Assembly (NCBI GenBank): GCA_013285685.1 | Contig: JABDHD010000002.1 | Span: forward strand, 1-64,000 | Length of the DNA stretch: 64,000 bases | Reading direction: 5' to 3' | Origin: Bacteroidota bacterium | GTDB lineage: Bacteria; Bacteroidota; Bacteroidia; Sphingobacteriales; Sphingobacteriaceae | Shown: one piece after another, positions 16,291 to 25,305 of the stretch | Position numbering within the stretch: position 1 is the stretch's first letter | Layout of the letters: every line of letters begins with the position of its first letter | Program-made: the position numbers and the translations under genes | Notes under the pieces: model-generated | The model's input: the letters and a program-made list of their open reading frames with translations, nothing else | What the model was told of the DNA's origin: nothing | Database searches by the model: none

Positions 16291-18691
16291 ATTTCCTGAT
16301 CTCCGCTCCGGCTTCTTTCTCCAGGTTATAGATCAGCTTTTGCATAATGCTGTCGATGGATTTATCGGTCAGCGTCTTTTCGTCATCCTGCAAAACGAAA
16401 CTTAGTGCATATGATTTTTTTCCTGCAGGGAGTTTGCCCCCCTCGTATACGTCAAATACGTTTACTTCCTGCAATAATTTGCGTTCCGCTTTTTGAGCGA
16501 TCTGTTTTAACTGACCAAAACTGACCGATTTATCGATCAACATCGAAAGATCGCGCCGCACTGCCGGGTATTTCGATAGCTCGCGATAAACGATCTTATT
16601 TTTCCGGGCAGCTTTTAAAACCATATCGAAATTAAAGTCGGCATAAAAAACTTCTTTTTCAACATCCACTTTTTTTAACGCTTCGCCCTTAACTGCACCG
16701 AATTTTACCAGTTGCTTATTGTTCAATTTGTATTGAAGGCCATAGGAAATACGGCTGCAGGTCGAATCCTCTACCGAAAAATCAGTGATATTCAGTTTTG
16801 CCAACAAACCGTCAACAATCGCTTTTAAGTTATAAAACGAAACTGCTTTAGCTTTTTGGTTCCACTGTTCACCAGCGGTTGCGCCTGATACGAAAATTGC
16901 AAAACGTTGCGTCTCGGTATATTTGTCTTCCTCAACCGAATATACCTTTCCGAACTCGTACAGCTTCAGATCGGCATTTTTGCGGTTTTGGTTGTAGGCA
17001 ACGGCTTCCAGGCCTGAGTATAGCATGGTCTGGCGCATTACATCAAGGTCGTTGCTCAAGGGGTTTAAAATCTTCACCGCTTCATCCAGGTTGGATGAAT
17101 AAGCTGATTTGGTTAGTGAGTTCGACATGATCTCGTTGAACCCGTTTGCCGTAAGCAGGTCGGACAGCAAGCCTTGAACCGAATCTTTTTCCGGCCTTGT
17201 GGAATTATTCAGCGATGCCCTTACCTGGGTAGGTATCTCAATATTATTATAGCCATAGATGCGTAATATCTCTTCAACAATATCCACATCACGAGTAATG
17301 TCCACCCTATAAGGCGGAACTTTGAGCGCAAGGTCTTCCCCGGTTTCGCTAACAACCTCAATTTCCAAAGCGGTCAGAATATCTTTTATTTCGCCATGCG
17401 GAATTCGTTTGCCAATGAGCCTGTCGATGGTTTTATAAGCAACATCGATGGCAAACGGCGCCACCGGGCTGGGGTAGTTATCCGAAATTTCAGACGATAT
17501 TTTACCGCCGGCAACCTGTTGTATCAGCAATGCAGCACGTTTCAGGGCGAAAACGGTCATATCCGGATCGGTGCCCCGCTCAAACCTGAAAGAGGCGTCA
17601 GTTTTTAAGCCGTGGCGCTTTGAAGTTTTTCGGATGGACACTGCATTAAACCAGGCGCTTTCCAAAAAGATACTTTTAGTGCTTGCCTTAACGCCTGAAT
17701 TTATCCCCCCGAAAACACCACCGATGCACATCGGCTTGCCGTCGCCGTCGCAGATCATCAGGTCATCGGCAGATAATTTGCGTTCCACGCCGTCCAGCGT
17801 AACGAAAGGCGTGCCCTCAGGACAATTTTTAACGATGACTGTATCCCTGCTGATCTCATCCGCATCGAAAGCATGCAGGGGCTGGCCCAGGTCATGCAGT
17901 GCATAATTGGTTGCATCGACGATATTATTAATGGAACGAATACCGATCACCGCCAGGCGCTCCTTTAGCCACTGGGGCGATTCCTTTACTTCTACACCCG
18001 AAATGGTTACACCCGAATAACGCGGCGCGGCCTGTTCGTTCTCTACAATAACCTTAATCGTGCGGCTGGTATCATCAACCTTAAAAGCCGAGATATCCGG
18101 GCGCTTAACCGCGATCTTCAAAAACGCGGCAATATCTCTTGCGGTACCCAAATGCGAGGCAGCGTCAGCGCGGTTAGGCGTCAGGCCGATCTCGTACATG
18201 TAATCGTCTTTCAGCTTAAAATAGTCTTTGGCCGGCGCGCCCACCTCAGCGCTCTCGTCCAAAACCATAATTCCGGCGTGATCTGCTCCCAGCCCTATCT
18301 CATCCTCGGCACAGATCATCCCTTCGGATACTTCTCCCCTGATCTTCGATTTATTGATTTTAAAAGGCTCGCCGGTGGTAGGATGAACCGTGGTACCAAC
18401 CAGCGCCACCACCACCTTTTGGCCGGCAGCGACGTTGTGTGCGCCACAAACAATTTGCAGTTCTTCATCGGTGCCTGCATCTACTTTTGTAACACTTAAA
18501 CGATCGGCATTGGGATGCTGGCTACGCTCTTTCACATAACCGATCACCAGGCCCTCCAGCCCGCCGGGAACAGCCTGCACTTTTTCCATGCTTTCCACCT
18601 CCAGCCCTGTACCGGTTAGTATTTTTGAAATTTCTTCCGGCGTTTTATCCGTTTCAATAAACTCTTTCAGCCAATTGTATGATATTTTCAT
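16289..18691 (-). CDS. pheT: Phenylalanyl-tRNA synthetase beta chain
   Basis: The 800-residue length and domain order are standard: MKISYNWLKEFIETDKTPEE at the start, an EMAP-type tRNA-binding OB domain (about 40-150), the B3/B4 editing core with KRHGLKTDASFRFERGTDPD, B5, the catalytic-like core and a C-terminal FDX-ACB anticodon-binding domain (ELSKYPAVRRDLSMLIDKSV). Together with PheS it charges tRNA-Phe and edits mischarged Tyr. pheS is not in this window. It is the first gene of the pheT-coiled coil-zapA direction. Confidence 0.96.
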   Translation of the reverse strand: MKISYNWLKEFIETDKTPEEISKILTGTGLEVESMEKVQAVPGGLEGLVIGYVKERSQHPNADRLSVTKVDAGTDEELQIVCGAHNVAAGQKVVVALVGTTVHPTTGEPFKINKSKIRGEVSEGMICAEDEIGLGADHAGIMVLDESAEVGAPAKDYFKLKDDYMYEIGLTPNRADAASHLGTARDIAAFLKIAVKRPDISAFKVDDTSRTIKVIVENEQAAPRYSGVTISGVEVKESPQWLKERLAVIGIRSINNIVDATNYALHDLGQPLHAFDADEISRDTVIVKNCPEGTPFVTLDGVERKLSADDLMICDGDGKPMCIGGVFGGINSGVKASTKSIFLESAWFNAVSIRKTSKRHGLKTDASFRFERGTDPDMTVFALKRAALLIQQVAGGKISSEISDNYPSPVAPFAIDVAYKTIDRLIGKRIPHGEIKDILTALEIEVVSETGEDLALKVPPYRVDITRDVDIVEEILRIYGYNNIEIPTQVRASLNNSTRPEKDSVQGLLSDLLTANGFNEIMSNSLTKSAYSSNLDEAVKILNPLSNDLDVMRQTMLYSGLEAVAYNQNRKNADLKLYEFGKVYSVEEDKYTETQRFAIFVSGATAGEQWNQKAKAVSFYNLKAIVDGLLAKLNITDFSVEDSTCSRISYGLQYKLNNKQLVKFGAVKGEALKKVDVEKEVFYADFNFDMVLKAARKNKIVYRELSKYPAVRRDLSMLIDKSVSFGQLKQIAQKAERKLLQEVNVFDVYEGGKLPAGKKSYALSFVLQDDEKTLTDKSIDSIMQKLIYNLEKEAGAEIRK

Positions 18692-18726
18692 CTAATGCGC
18701 GACAATAAACGGCAAAGATAGTTTTT

Positions 18727-18800
18727 GATTTCGGATGTCGGAATTTCGATTTCGGATTTTTGAAGGATGATCCGAAAGTCGGAAAAGTCCGGAAAGTCCG
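18727..18800. repeat. Word repeats, TTCGGAT and AAAGTCGGA types
   Basis: Upstream of pheT the words gatttcggatgtcggaattt and tttcggatttttgaagg are followed by a second word set, gaaagtcggaaaagtccgg and aaagtccgaaag. No protein-coding signal. A short ORF reading through it on the minus strand is repeat-derived. Confidence 0.6.
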
Positions 18801-18877
18801 AAAGCAGGAGAAGCGCGATGAGCGCGGAAGTGCCAAAAGGAAAGCTTACGAAGTCTGGCAGGCGTCGTCAGTTTAAA

Positions 18878-19408
18878 TCAGGGCCTCAATATATGCTCAT
18901 AATAAATTAATGGCGCATTTCGATAAACCACCCTGCCTCTTTCTGCAAAGCCGCATTGTGAATAAAAAGAGCCTGCTCCTGCCGCATCATTATAAGCATC
19001 AAGGCGAATGCAATCCGCATTAAGGGATTTGGCTATAATGAGCGCTTGTTCCAGGCATTTACGACCTATTCCTTGTCGTTGCCTGGGGGGAATAACCGCC
19101 ATGGATAAAAGGTATAGCGGCTTTTTAGCAGTGGTAAAGTATTTTGCATCGATAGCCCAAGGCTTTTTTGCAGCCAAATGAAAAGTGGCTACGATAGCGC
19201 TATTTTCTTCAATAACGAAAACAAAGGCGTGACGCATCGAAAAAAGCACCCTTTTTTCGGAAGTCGCGGACGACCACGGGCCTGTTCCGTAAAGGGTGGT
19301 AAGACGGCCGGCTGCGGCAGTATGCAATGCAGCTAATTCAATCGCATCTTCAGGAACGCCCGGCCGTATTCGAAAGGGTTCAATTGACAGTGAACCGGTT
19401 TGCTTCAT
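18878..19408 (-). CDS. GNAT family N-acetyltransferase
   Basis: The 176-residue protein shows the GNAT core: IRPGVPEDAIELAALHTAAA at the start, then LLSMAVIPPRQRQGIGRKCL as motif A with the acetyl-CoA loop RQRQGIG, and the C-terminal LDAYNDAAGAGSFYSQCGFA with the FYxxxGF signature. The acceptor is unknown. It is upstream of pheT in the same direction, separated by repeats. Confidence 0.9.
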   Translation of the reverse strand: MKQTGSLSIEPFRIRPGVPEDAIELAALHTAAAGRLTTLYGTGPWSSATSEKRVLFSMRHAFVFVIEENSAIVATFHLAAKKPWAIDAKYFTTAKKPLYLLSMAVIPPRQRQGIGRKCLEQALIIAKSLNADCIRLDAYNDAAGAGSFYSQCGFAERGRVVYRNAPLIYYEHILRP

Positions 19409-19464
19409 GTTGCATAAATATCAGCTATCCCCGTGATTTAAAGCCGGCCCAACAGCCCGCTTAA

Positions 19465-19686
19465 TCAATCATCGTGGTCTTCGTCATCATCAAGATGCAG
19501 GGTGTGCGCGGGCTCAGCGGCCTCGTAAGCCTCATCCAGTTCAGAAATATCCGCAGGTTCGTCTTCACGGGCAGCTTCATAGTCTTCGTCCAGCCCGTTG
19601 GAATGAATATCCCGCTGGCTTTGTTGGTCGTCCATTTCCGATTCGTCTGAATCGTCAGGTGGAATTATATCGTCAGGTGTGATCAT
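19465..19686 (-). CDS. Very acidic small protein
   Basis: Of 73 residues more than 30 are Asp or Glu, with two near-repeats (LDEDYEAAREDEPADISELD and then DEAYEAAEPA). It is predicted disordered. No family recognised. It has a plausible start and uninterrupted frame, and lies between the GNAT gene and repeats. A DNA-mimic or ion-binding role would be speculation. Confidence 0.6.
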   Translation of the reverse strand: MITPDDIIPPDDSDESEMDDQQSQRDIHSNGLDEDYEAAREDEPADISELDEAYEAAEPAHTLHLDDDEDHDD

Positions 19687-19726
19687 CGCTGTTTAATTTA
19701 ATTTGTTTTACAACCCTAAAGTTAGG

Positions 19727-19882
19727 CGCTTTGTTTCGGATTGAAAATGATTTCAGCATAAAACTCTTTATCCGAAATCAAAATTCCAAATCAAATTTTT
19801 TTAAATCCGAAATCGAACATCCGAAATCCGAAATTCTCGTATCCGAAATCGAACTTCCGATCCAGATAGCTATCGGGACCGA
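19727..19882. repeat. Long word-repeat tract, TCCGAAAT type
   Basis: The gap between the acidic protein and radC contains at least six copies of tccgaaat or ttccgaa, broken by an AT stretch, and ends with the palindrome gatagctatcggga, which recurs at 23405-23420. Arms in both orientations allow hairpins. Confidence 0.65.
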
Positions 19883-19885
19883 AAT

Positions 19886-20584
19886 CTAAATCACTCCTTC
19901 ATCGGCCAGGCTATAAAAGCCCTGGTCCGAGATGATGATATGGTCCATTACCTTAATATCCAGTATCTGCCCCGCACTTATCGCGTTTTTGGTTAAAACA
20001 ACATCGCTATGGCTTGGCTTCAGGTTGCCCGATGGATGATTATGCACCAGTATAATATTGCTGGCCAAATGCTGCAAGGCCAGGCTGAAAATGATTTTAG
20101 GATCGATGACCGTATTGGACAAGCCTCCCCTGCTGATCAATTCTTTGGTGATGACTTTTTGCGACCGCGCAGTGAGTATGATCCAAAATTCTTCGTGACT
20201 CAAATCAACCAAATGCCGGCGCATCAGGTTGTAGGCATCCTTACTGCTATGGATAAACTCCGGTGGCGCCGATTCTGTTTCACCTCTTCTGCGGCCAATT
20301 TCCAGCGCTGCTATAATGGATATCGCTTTCGCTTCGCCGATGCCTTTAAAATTGGAAAGTTCGGGTATGGAAGCTTTTCCCAATTTATTTAGGTCATTGC
20401 CATAATGATGCAGGATACGTTTACTCAACTCAACAGCTGTTTCATTACGACTGCCGGAGCCGATAAGGATAGCAATTAGCTCAGCATCAGTCAAAGCACG
20501 GCGCCCCTGGCCAGCCAGCTTTTCGCGGGGCCGGTCCTCTTCGGCCCATGATTTTATGCCGATCTTGTTTTCGTAGTCTGCCAT
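19886..20584 (-). CDS. radC: RadC family JAB-domain protein
   Basis: The 232-residue protein has an N-terminal helix-hairpin-helix (IPELSNFKGIGEAKAISIIA) and a C-terminal JAMM/JAB domain with IILVHNHPSGNLKPSHSDV, the HxH-P-S-G...S...D metal site. Despite its name the family has no firm repair role; JAB members are metal-dependent hydrolases. It stands alone between repeats. Confidence 0.93.
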   Translation of the reverse strand: MADYENKIGIKSWAEEDRPREKLAGQGRRALTDAELIAILIGSGSRNETAVELSKRILHHYGNDLNKLGKASIPELSNFKGIGEAKAISIIAALEIGRRRGETESAPPEFIHSSKDAYNLMRRHLVDLSHEEFWIILTARSQKVITKELISRGGLSNTVIDPKIIFSLALQHLASNIILVHNHPSGNLKPSHSDVVLTKNAISAGQILDIKVMDHIIISDQGFYSLADEGVI

Positions 20585-20648
20585 TTGGATTTCGGATTTT
20601 TCGCTTTGCTCAAGAGGCAGTTTCGGATTTTCGATTTCGGAATTGCCA
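20585..20648. repeat. Word repeats, TTCGGATTTT type
   Basis: Directly upstream of the radC start: ttggatttcggatttttcgc and ttcggattttcgatttcgg. The only other content of this gap is the short spacer to the YncE-like gene. Confidence 0.55.
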
Positions 20649-20661
20649 AAATAGCAAAATA

Positions 20662-21669
20662 TTACGGAGTAACTACAAGGACCCTGAACGTTCCCGGAAT
20701 GGATTGCGGCCGGAATGATTTCGGGTCTTTCGGCGCAAAATCGGCAGTTGGCAAATATATTTTGTGGGTAAGCTGGTCTACAGCCTGTGTGCGGGCGCCT
20801 TTTTCGGTTTTTAAAACCTGGGCCACCACAAATTTATTGGCAGACTCTTCTTTTATAATCGTTAAAGTGCCCTCGCCGTTGGATGAATAAACCGTTTTCA
20901 GTTTAACATCAAAGCCGACGGCGTCACATTCATCGTCAATTGGCAGCGTGGTAATAACATTGCCATTGGTGGCGTCCATCACCACCAGTTTGTTGCCATC
21001 GCAACCCGCGAACAGGCGCATGGTCGCCCTATCCATCGCCAGGCCGGATGGGCCTTTGCCCGGCGCCAACGGCCAGGTATGAATAACTTTAAAGGTAGTG
21101 GCGTCAATCACATCGATTTCGCTTTTCTCGGCATTGTTTACATAAATCTTCCCTTTGCCGTCGCTGGTTGCTGTTTCCGGCCAGCCGGTTAATTGGATCG
21201 TCGCTACCACCTGGTCCGTTTTTGGATCGATCACCGTCATGTTCTTGCCCCTGCCGTTACAGGTGACTACTTTTTTGGAGAAAGTATCATACATTATGCC
21301 GTCGGCGAACATACCGGTCGGCACATGGCCCAGTACTTTATTTGTTTTTAAATCAAAAACCAAAGCGCTGTTTGCGCCGCCATTGGTAATATACCCTTTG
21401 CCGAGTTCGTGCACCAGGGCAATGCCGTGCACGTCCTTGTCAGTTTTTATTACGCCAATAGAGTCGCCGGTTGTTTTGTTTAAAACATTTACCTGCGTGC
21501 CGTGCGAAACATAGAGGTTATCGGATAATGAATCGACGGTTGTATAATCATATCCACCACCGCTTTTAATATGGAATGTTTGGGTGATGTGATAGATTTT
21601 TGTTTGTGCAAAAACAAGCGCCGGTAAAAATACAACGGCCTGCAGCAATAGCATAGCGAACTTTTTCAT
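20662..21669 (-). CDS. Secreted YncE-like beta-propeller protein
   Basis: An N-terminal signal peptide (MKKFAMLLLQAVVFLPALVF, cleaved after AQ) precedes about seven blades of the YVTN/PQQ-like type: repeated VFDLKTNKVLGHVP, VIDPKTDQVVATIQ, VIDATTFKVIHTW and VMDATNGNVITTLP. Such propellers are periplasmic binding or scaffolding proteins with no fixed activity. 335 residues, monocistronic. Confidence 0.88.
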   Translation of the reverse strand: MKKFAMLLLQAVVFLPALVFAQTKIYHITQTFHIKSGGGYDYTTVDSLSDNLYVSHGTQVNVLNKTTGDSIGVIKTDKDVHGIALVHELGKGYITNGGANSALVFDLKTNKVLGHVPTGMFADGIMYDTFSKKVVTCNGRGKNMTVIDPKTDQVVATIQLTGWPETATSDGKGKIYVNNAEKSEIDVIDATTFKVIHTWPLAPGKGPSGLAMDRATMRLFAGCDGNKLVVMDATNGNVITTLPIDDECDAVGFDVKLKTVYSSNGEGTLTIIKEESANKFVVAQVLKTEKGARTQAVDQLTHKIYLPTADFAPKDPKSFRPQSIPGTFRVLVVTP

Positions 21670-21754
21670 CTGTTTATAATGGATTGATGGACAATATTAA
21701 CAAATGAAAAAATAGATTTTGGATAAATTCTATGGAAAGGCAGGATTTATAGAC

Positions 21755-21848
21755 GGAACTAAGATTTTTAAGATTATAAGGATGGTAGGATTTTAAAATA
21801 TCACTACAAAGCGATATCCTATAATCCTTATAATCTTCAAAATCTTAG
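21755..21848. repeat. Dyad between glyS and the propeller gene
   Basis: Left words actaagatttttaagattat and aaggatggtaggatttt face right words atcctataatccttataatc and ttcaaaatcttagtt. The outer arms pair nearly perfectly. It lies right after the glyS stop and could terminate it. Words of the same kind occur at 28999-29085 and 29648-29695. Confidence 0.7.
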
Positions 21849-21852
21849 TTGA

Positions 21853-23331
21853 TTATCCCAGCAAATTCTTCCAGCTCACCAAATCGCCGATGATCTTTTG
21901 CAGATCGGCGGCTTTTACACGTTCCTGTTGCATGGTATCGCGGTAGCGAATAGTTACTGTATCATCTTCTAAAGTCTGGTGATCGACCGTAATGCAAAAC
22001 GGTGTACCAATTGCATCCTGGCGGCGGTAGCGCCTGCCAATGGTATCCTTTTCTTCGTATTGCAGGTTAAAATCAACTTTTAGCGCGTCCATGATCTCTC
22101 GGGCCTTTTCGGGCAAGCCATCTTTCTTGGTGAGCGGGAAAATGGCGGCTTTTACCGGCGCCAAACAAGGGTGCAGGTGCAAAACGGTCCGGCTGTCCTG
22201 GCGCTCTTCGGTGCTCAGGTCCTCTTCCTCATAAGCGTTGATCATCGTCAGCAGAAACATCCTGTCCAGGCCGATCGAGGTTTCTATCACGTAGGGGATA
22301 TAGTTACCATAAGGCTTGCCGTCAGGCCCAAGTTCAGGGTCGAAATACTGCATCTTTTTATTGCTGAATTTCTGGTGCTGGCTTAAATCAAAATCGGTGC
22401 GGCTATGAATACCTTCCACTTCTTTAAAACCAAATGGAAATTCAAATTCAATATCGAAGGCAGCATCGGCATAATGCGCCAGCTTGGTATGTTCGTGGTA
22501 ACGGTATTTTTCCGGTGCTGTTCCGAGCGCCAGGTGCCATTTCAGGCGGGTTTCCTTCCATTTTTCAAACCATTCCAGCTGTGTGCCTGGGCGAACGAAG
22601 TATTGCATCTCCATCTGCTCAAATTCGCGCATGCGGATAATAAACTGGCGGGCGATCACTTCGTTGCGGAATGCCTTACCTATCTGGGCAATCCCAAACG
22701 GTATTTTCATCCTGCCCGATTTTTGCACATTAAGGTAATTTACAAATATACCCTGGGCCGTTTCCGGGCGCAGGTACACCACATCAGCTTCACCGGCAAT
22801 TGCGCCCATCTGGGTGCTGAACATCAGGTTAAACTGGCGAACTTCGGTCCAGTTTTTCGAGCCACCGATGGGATCGGTTATTTCGTACTCAATAATAAGT
22901 TCGCGTAAGCGGGGCAGGTCTTCATTTTTCAGCGCCGCATCCATTTCGCTTTGCAGCAGTTCAGCCAGGTCGGTTTTGCCTTCCTGGTCATAAGCTGCAA
23001 TTTTATCTTCGAGTAACTGGTCGGCGCGATAACGTTTTTGCGAATCCTTATTATCAATCATCGGGTCGCTGAAGCCATCCACGTGGCCGCTGGCCTTCCA
23101 GATCATCGGGTGCATAAATATGGCCGAATCAAGCCCGACAATATTTTCGTTCATCTGCACCATAGCTTTCCACCAATAGGTTTTGATGTTGTTTTTTAGT
23201 TCGACGCCGTTTTGCCCGTAGTCGTAAACGGCGCTCAGGCCGTCATAAATTTCACTGGAGGGAAAAACAAAGCCATATTCTTTGGCATGCGATATAACGT
23301 TTTTAAAAATATCTTCGGGTGCGTTGCTCAT
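21853..23331 (-). CDS. glyS: Glycyl-tRNA synthetase (dimeric type)
   Basis: The 492-residue class II enzyme begins with the Gly-specific GFVFPSSEIYDGLSAVYDYG segment, then motif 2 (FRNEVIARQFIIRMREFEQM) and motif 3 (IETSIGLDRMFLLTMINAYE), and a C-terminal anticodon-binding domain. This is the eukaryote/archaea-like alpha2 form, common in Bacteroidota. It charges tRNA-Gly, whose TCC gene is also in this window. Confidence 0.96.
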   Translation of the reverse strand: MSNAPEDIFKNVISHAKEYGFVFPSSEIYDGLSAVYDYGQNGVELKNNIKTYWWKAMVQMNENIVGLDSAIFMHPMIWKASGHVDGFSDPMIDNKDSQKRYRADQLLEDKIAAYDQEGKTDLAELLQSEMDAALKNEDLPRLRELIIEYEITDPIGGSKNWTEVRQFNLMFSTQMGAIAGEADVVYLRPETAQGIFVNYLNVQKSGRMKIPFGIAQIGKAFRNEVIARQFIIRMREFEQMEMQYFVRPGTQLEWFEKWKETRLKWHLALGTAPEKYRYHEHTKLAHYADAAFDIEFEFPFGFKEVEGIHSRTDFDLSQHQKFSNKKMQYFDPELGPDGKPYGNYIPYVIETSIGLDRMFLLTMINAYEEEDLSTEERQDSRTVLHLHPCLAPVKAAIFPLTKKDGLPEKAREIMDALKVDFNLQYEEKDTIGRRYRRQDAIGTPFCITVDHQTLEDDTVTIRYRDTMQQERVKAADLQKIIGDLVSWKNLLG

Positions 23332-23394
23332 AATTCGGCAAAGATATGTTTTGATTTTTAACGGTTGTCTATTTTTTTTAAGGTGTTAAAGAGG

Positions 23395-23480
23395 GCTTCG
23401 CCGTTTCGGATGTCGGTCCCGATAGCTATCGGGATTCGATTTCGGATTTTTTATTGGGGAAATCCGAAAGTTGAATTTGT
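23395..23480. repeat. Word repeats, TTCGGAT type with CCCGATAGCTATCGGG palindrome
   Basis: ccgtttcggatgtcggtccc, then the perfect 16-bp palindrome cccgatagctatcggg, then gattcgatttcggatttttt. The same palindrome core appears in the 19727-19882 tract. Confidence 0.6.
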
Positions 23481-23500
23481 TTCCGAAGCTACATTTATTT

Positions 23501-23614
23501 TTAACACAGAGAGCCGCGGAGAAGACGCGGAGAACACTGAGAAAAAAGAAAAACATTGACGAACTATTAAAACTTTGTGAACCTCTGTGTCTTCTCTGTG
23601 GTTCTCTGTGTTAG
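23501..23614. repeat. ORF-less CACAGAG/CTCTGTG dyad resembling GxxExxY flanks
   Basis: The left arm reads ttaacacagagagccgcgga and then gaagacgcggagaacactgag; the right arm reads cctctgtgtcttctctgtgg then ttctctgtgtta. The arms pair imperfectly over about 45 bp around an AT-rich centre. In word style it matches the flanks of the GxxExxY gene at 2745-3355 but carries no gene. The 383-bp gap 23332-23714 holds only this and the 23395-23480 repeat. Confidence 0.65.
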
Positions 23615-23714
23615 AATTCTTACTGGATCAGTTACATAGCAGTGTTGTTAAATGATGTTAATATTTTAGCGATTGATTCTCAGTTTGTTATTTTTGATCA
23701 AATACTATTTTTTG

Positions 23715-24461
23715 ATGAAGTACTTCCTGCTCACCATAATACTATTCTCAAGCTTTACAGCTTTTGGCCAAAAAATAAGCGGGATGGTGATCGATAAAGC
23801 GACGAAGGAGCCAATAGCCGGCGCTACTGTAAATGCGGAAACCACCACAGTTCGGACGGACAAATTGGGAGAATTTGAAATTGGCACAGCTCATCCGGCA
23901 GATAGCCTGAAAATATCAGCGCTCGGCTATAAAACCCTCTTTGTTACGGCCGGCAAAACAAACGAATTTATTACCGTGGAATTAGAGTCAAAAATAACGC
24001 CTCTTCGGGAAGTAACTATTTATGGCGACAAAAGCTTTAAAAAAGATTCCCTTGCAAACCGGCAGGACTTTGCAAAGCAATTTAACTATAAAGGGCCACG
24101 CGTTATCGATGCATTTACTGGTGGTGGAAATTATGTACCTGGTCAGCTGATCTCGATAAATGTGCTTTTGCTGGTGCAGGCCTTAACCAAAAAAAGTACG
24201 CCTGAATATAAATTCAACAAAGTGCTGATCAGGGATGAACACGAACAATATGTGGATGAGCATTTTAACCGGGGTGTTGTTTCACGGGTCACAACTTTGC
24301 AGGGCGATACGTTGTTGACTTTTTTGGTTCAGTTCCGCCCCACTTATGAGTTTGTTTTAAAGTCGACCGATTACGATATGGAGGTTTATATAAAGGATAG
24401 TTACCGAAAATTTAAACAGCAAGGGTTTACAGTAAAAGGGCCTTTTGTTAAGCAAGACTGA
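23715..24461 (+). CDS. Secreted protein with carboxypeptidase-like regulatory (CarbopepD_reg) domain
   Basis: The ATG at 23715 exposes the signal peptide MKYFLLTIILFSSFTAFGQ; the earlier start at 23673 does not. The next ~90 residues are the beta-sandwich found at the N-terminus of SusC/TonB-dependent receptors (ISGMVIDKATKEPIAGATVN). The C-terminal 130 residues (KDSLANRQDFAKQFNYKGPR) are of unknown function. There is no TonB barrel, so it is a stand-alone periplasmic or surface protein. Confidence 0.85.
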   Translation: MKYFLLTIILFSSFTAFGQKISGMVIDKATKEPIAGATVNAETTTVRTDKLGEFEIGTAHPADSLKISALGYKTLFVTAGKTNEFITVELESKITPLREVTIYGDKSFKKDSLANRQDFAKQFNYKGPRVIDAFTGGGNYVPGQLISINVLLLVQALTKKSTPEYKFNKVLIRDEHEQYVDEHFNRGVVSRVTTLQGDTLLTFLVQFRPTYEFVLKSTDYDMEVYIKDSYRKFKQQGFTVKGPFVKQD

Positions 24462-24474
24462 GATTTTTTGATTA

Positions 24475-24852
24475 TCATATATTTTCAGTATTGACCGCTT
24501 GAAAATCGTCATTTATTTCCTTCTTGTCTGCTAAAAACAAAGGATCGGATGCCGCTTGCTTCATCAAATCCATTTTTTTGTTTTTATCTGCCTGATGGCC
24601 AACTTCCTTATGTTTTGTAGCCAGTCGTAATCGAGCTTTTCGCTTTACTTCTTCCCAACTGACACCTTTAGTTTTTCCACTTTCAACGTCCTTTACCCGC
24701 TGATCCATTTCTATTACAAATTCTTCATCTTCCCAAGGATCATATTTTTCTGCCATTTCATCTTTGAATATTGAATACACCGCCTTGACATGCTTATCGT
24801 CAGCAGTATCAATCAGATCATGCAATTTTTCCCTTATTTCCGCAGTTGTCAT
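24475..24852 (-). CDS. Unpaired antitoxin-like protein with two antitoxin-type segments
   Basis: The 125-residue protein contains WEDEEFVIEMDQRVKDVESG followed by VSWEEVKRKARL, close in pattern to the antitoxin at 6330-6701. Its C-terminus (DLMKQAASDPLFLADKKEIN) resembles a second family of small Bacteroidota antitoxin-like ORFs. No toxin frame lies downstream (the next minus-strand gene is beyond 25 kb in the other direction). It may be an orphan or a fusion of two antitoxins. Confidence 0.7.
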   Translation of the reverse strand: MTTAEIREKLHDLIDTADDKHVKAVYSIFKDEMAEKYDPWEDEEFVIEMDQRVKDVESGKTKGVSWEEVKRKARLRLATKHKEVGHQADKNKKMDLMKQAASDPLFLADKKEINDDFQAVNTENI

Positions 24853-24957
24853 TTAATATGTTTTATATTAACAAATTTAATTAATCGTTTCAAGAATGGC
24901 AAAGGAGAAACCGCCAACAGGTTACCTTTCTTTAAAAATGATATTAATGTTTAATAA

Positions 24958-25296
24958 ATGTCAGAGCCATTGATCGCATTTTCACTGCTGTTTGTCGCCC
25001 CGATTTGCCAGATCATATTTTTGAGTCTGAAAATCAAAAGTCTTATCAAGCTGCCAGACGGCCTGATAGCAGTTTTTGCTTTTATTTTGGGTATTGCACT
25101 CACAATCGTGGGGTGGAACCTCGTTGAAGAGGACGTTCACCCCGGTCCCGGGCCAAGGTGTGAAATTATCCCTACAGCTTTCATGTTTGCGGGCTTATTT
25201 TTCACCATAATCGTGACTCCAATTGTTGAACTTATTTTCTCTATTGTGAGATGGTTAAGAGGAAAAAAAAGTCGGGTAGCCGCTGATATTTCCTGA
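24958..25296 (+). CDS. Small integral membrane protein
   Basis: 112 residues with three hydrophobic helices (about 6-26, 36-54 and 70-95) and a basic C-terminus RGKKSRVAADIS. A VHPGPGPRCEII loop lies between helices two and three. No family recognised. It is convergent with dnaE, whose stop is 10 bp away. Confidence 0.65.
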   Translation: MSEPLIAFSLLFVAPICQIIFLSLKIKSLIKLPDGLIAVFAFILGIALTIVGWNLVEEDVHPGPGPRCEIIPTAFMFAGLFFTIIVTPIVELIFSIVRWLRGKKSRVAADIS

Positions 25297-25305
25297 TTTT
25301 GTGGT

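Noticed and set aside
18654-18836. Minus-strand 60-residue ORF upstream of pheT
   Set aside because: It is made of Ser/Phe-rich translation of word repeats and overlaps the pheT start.
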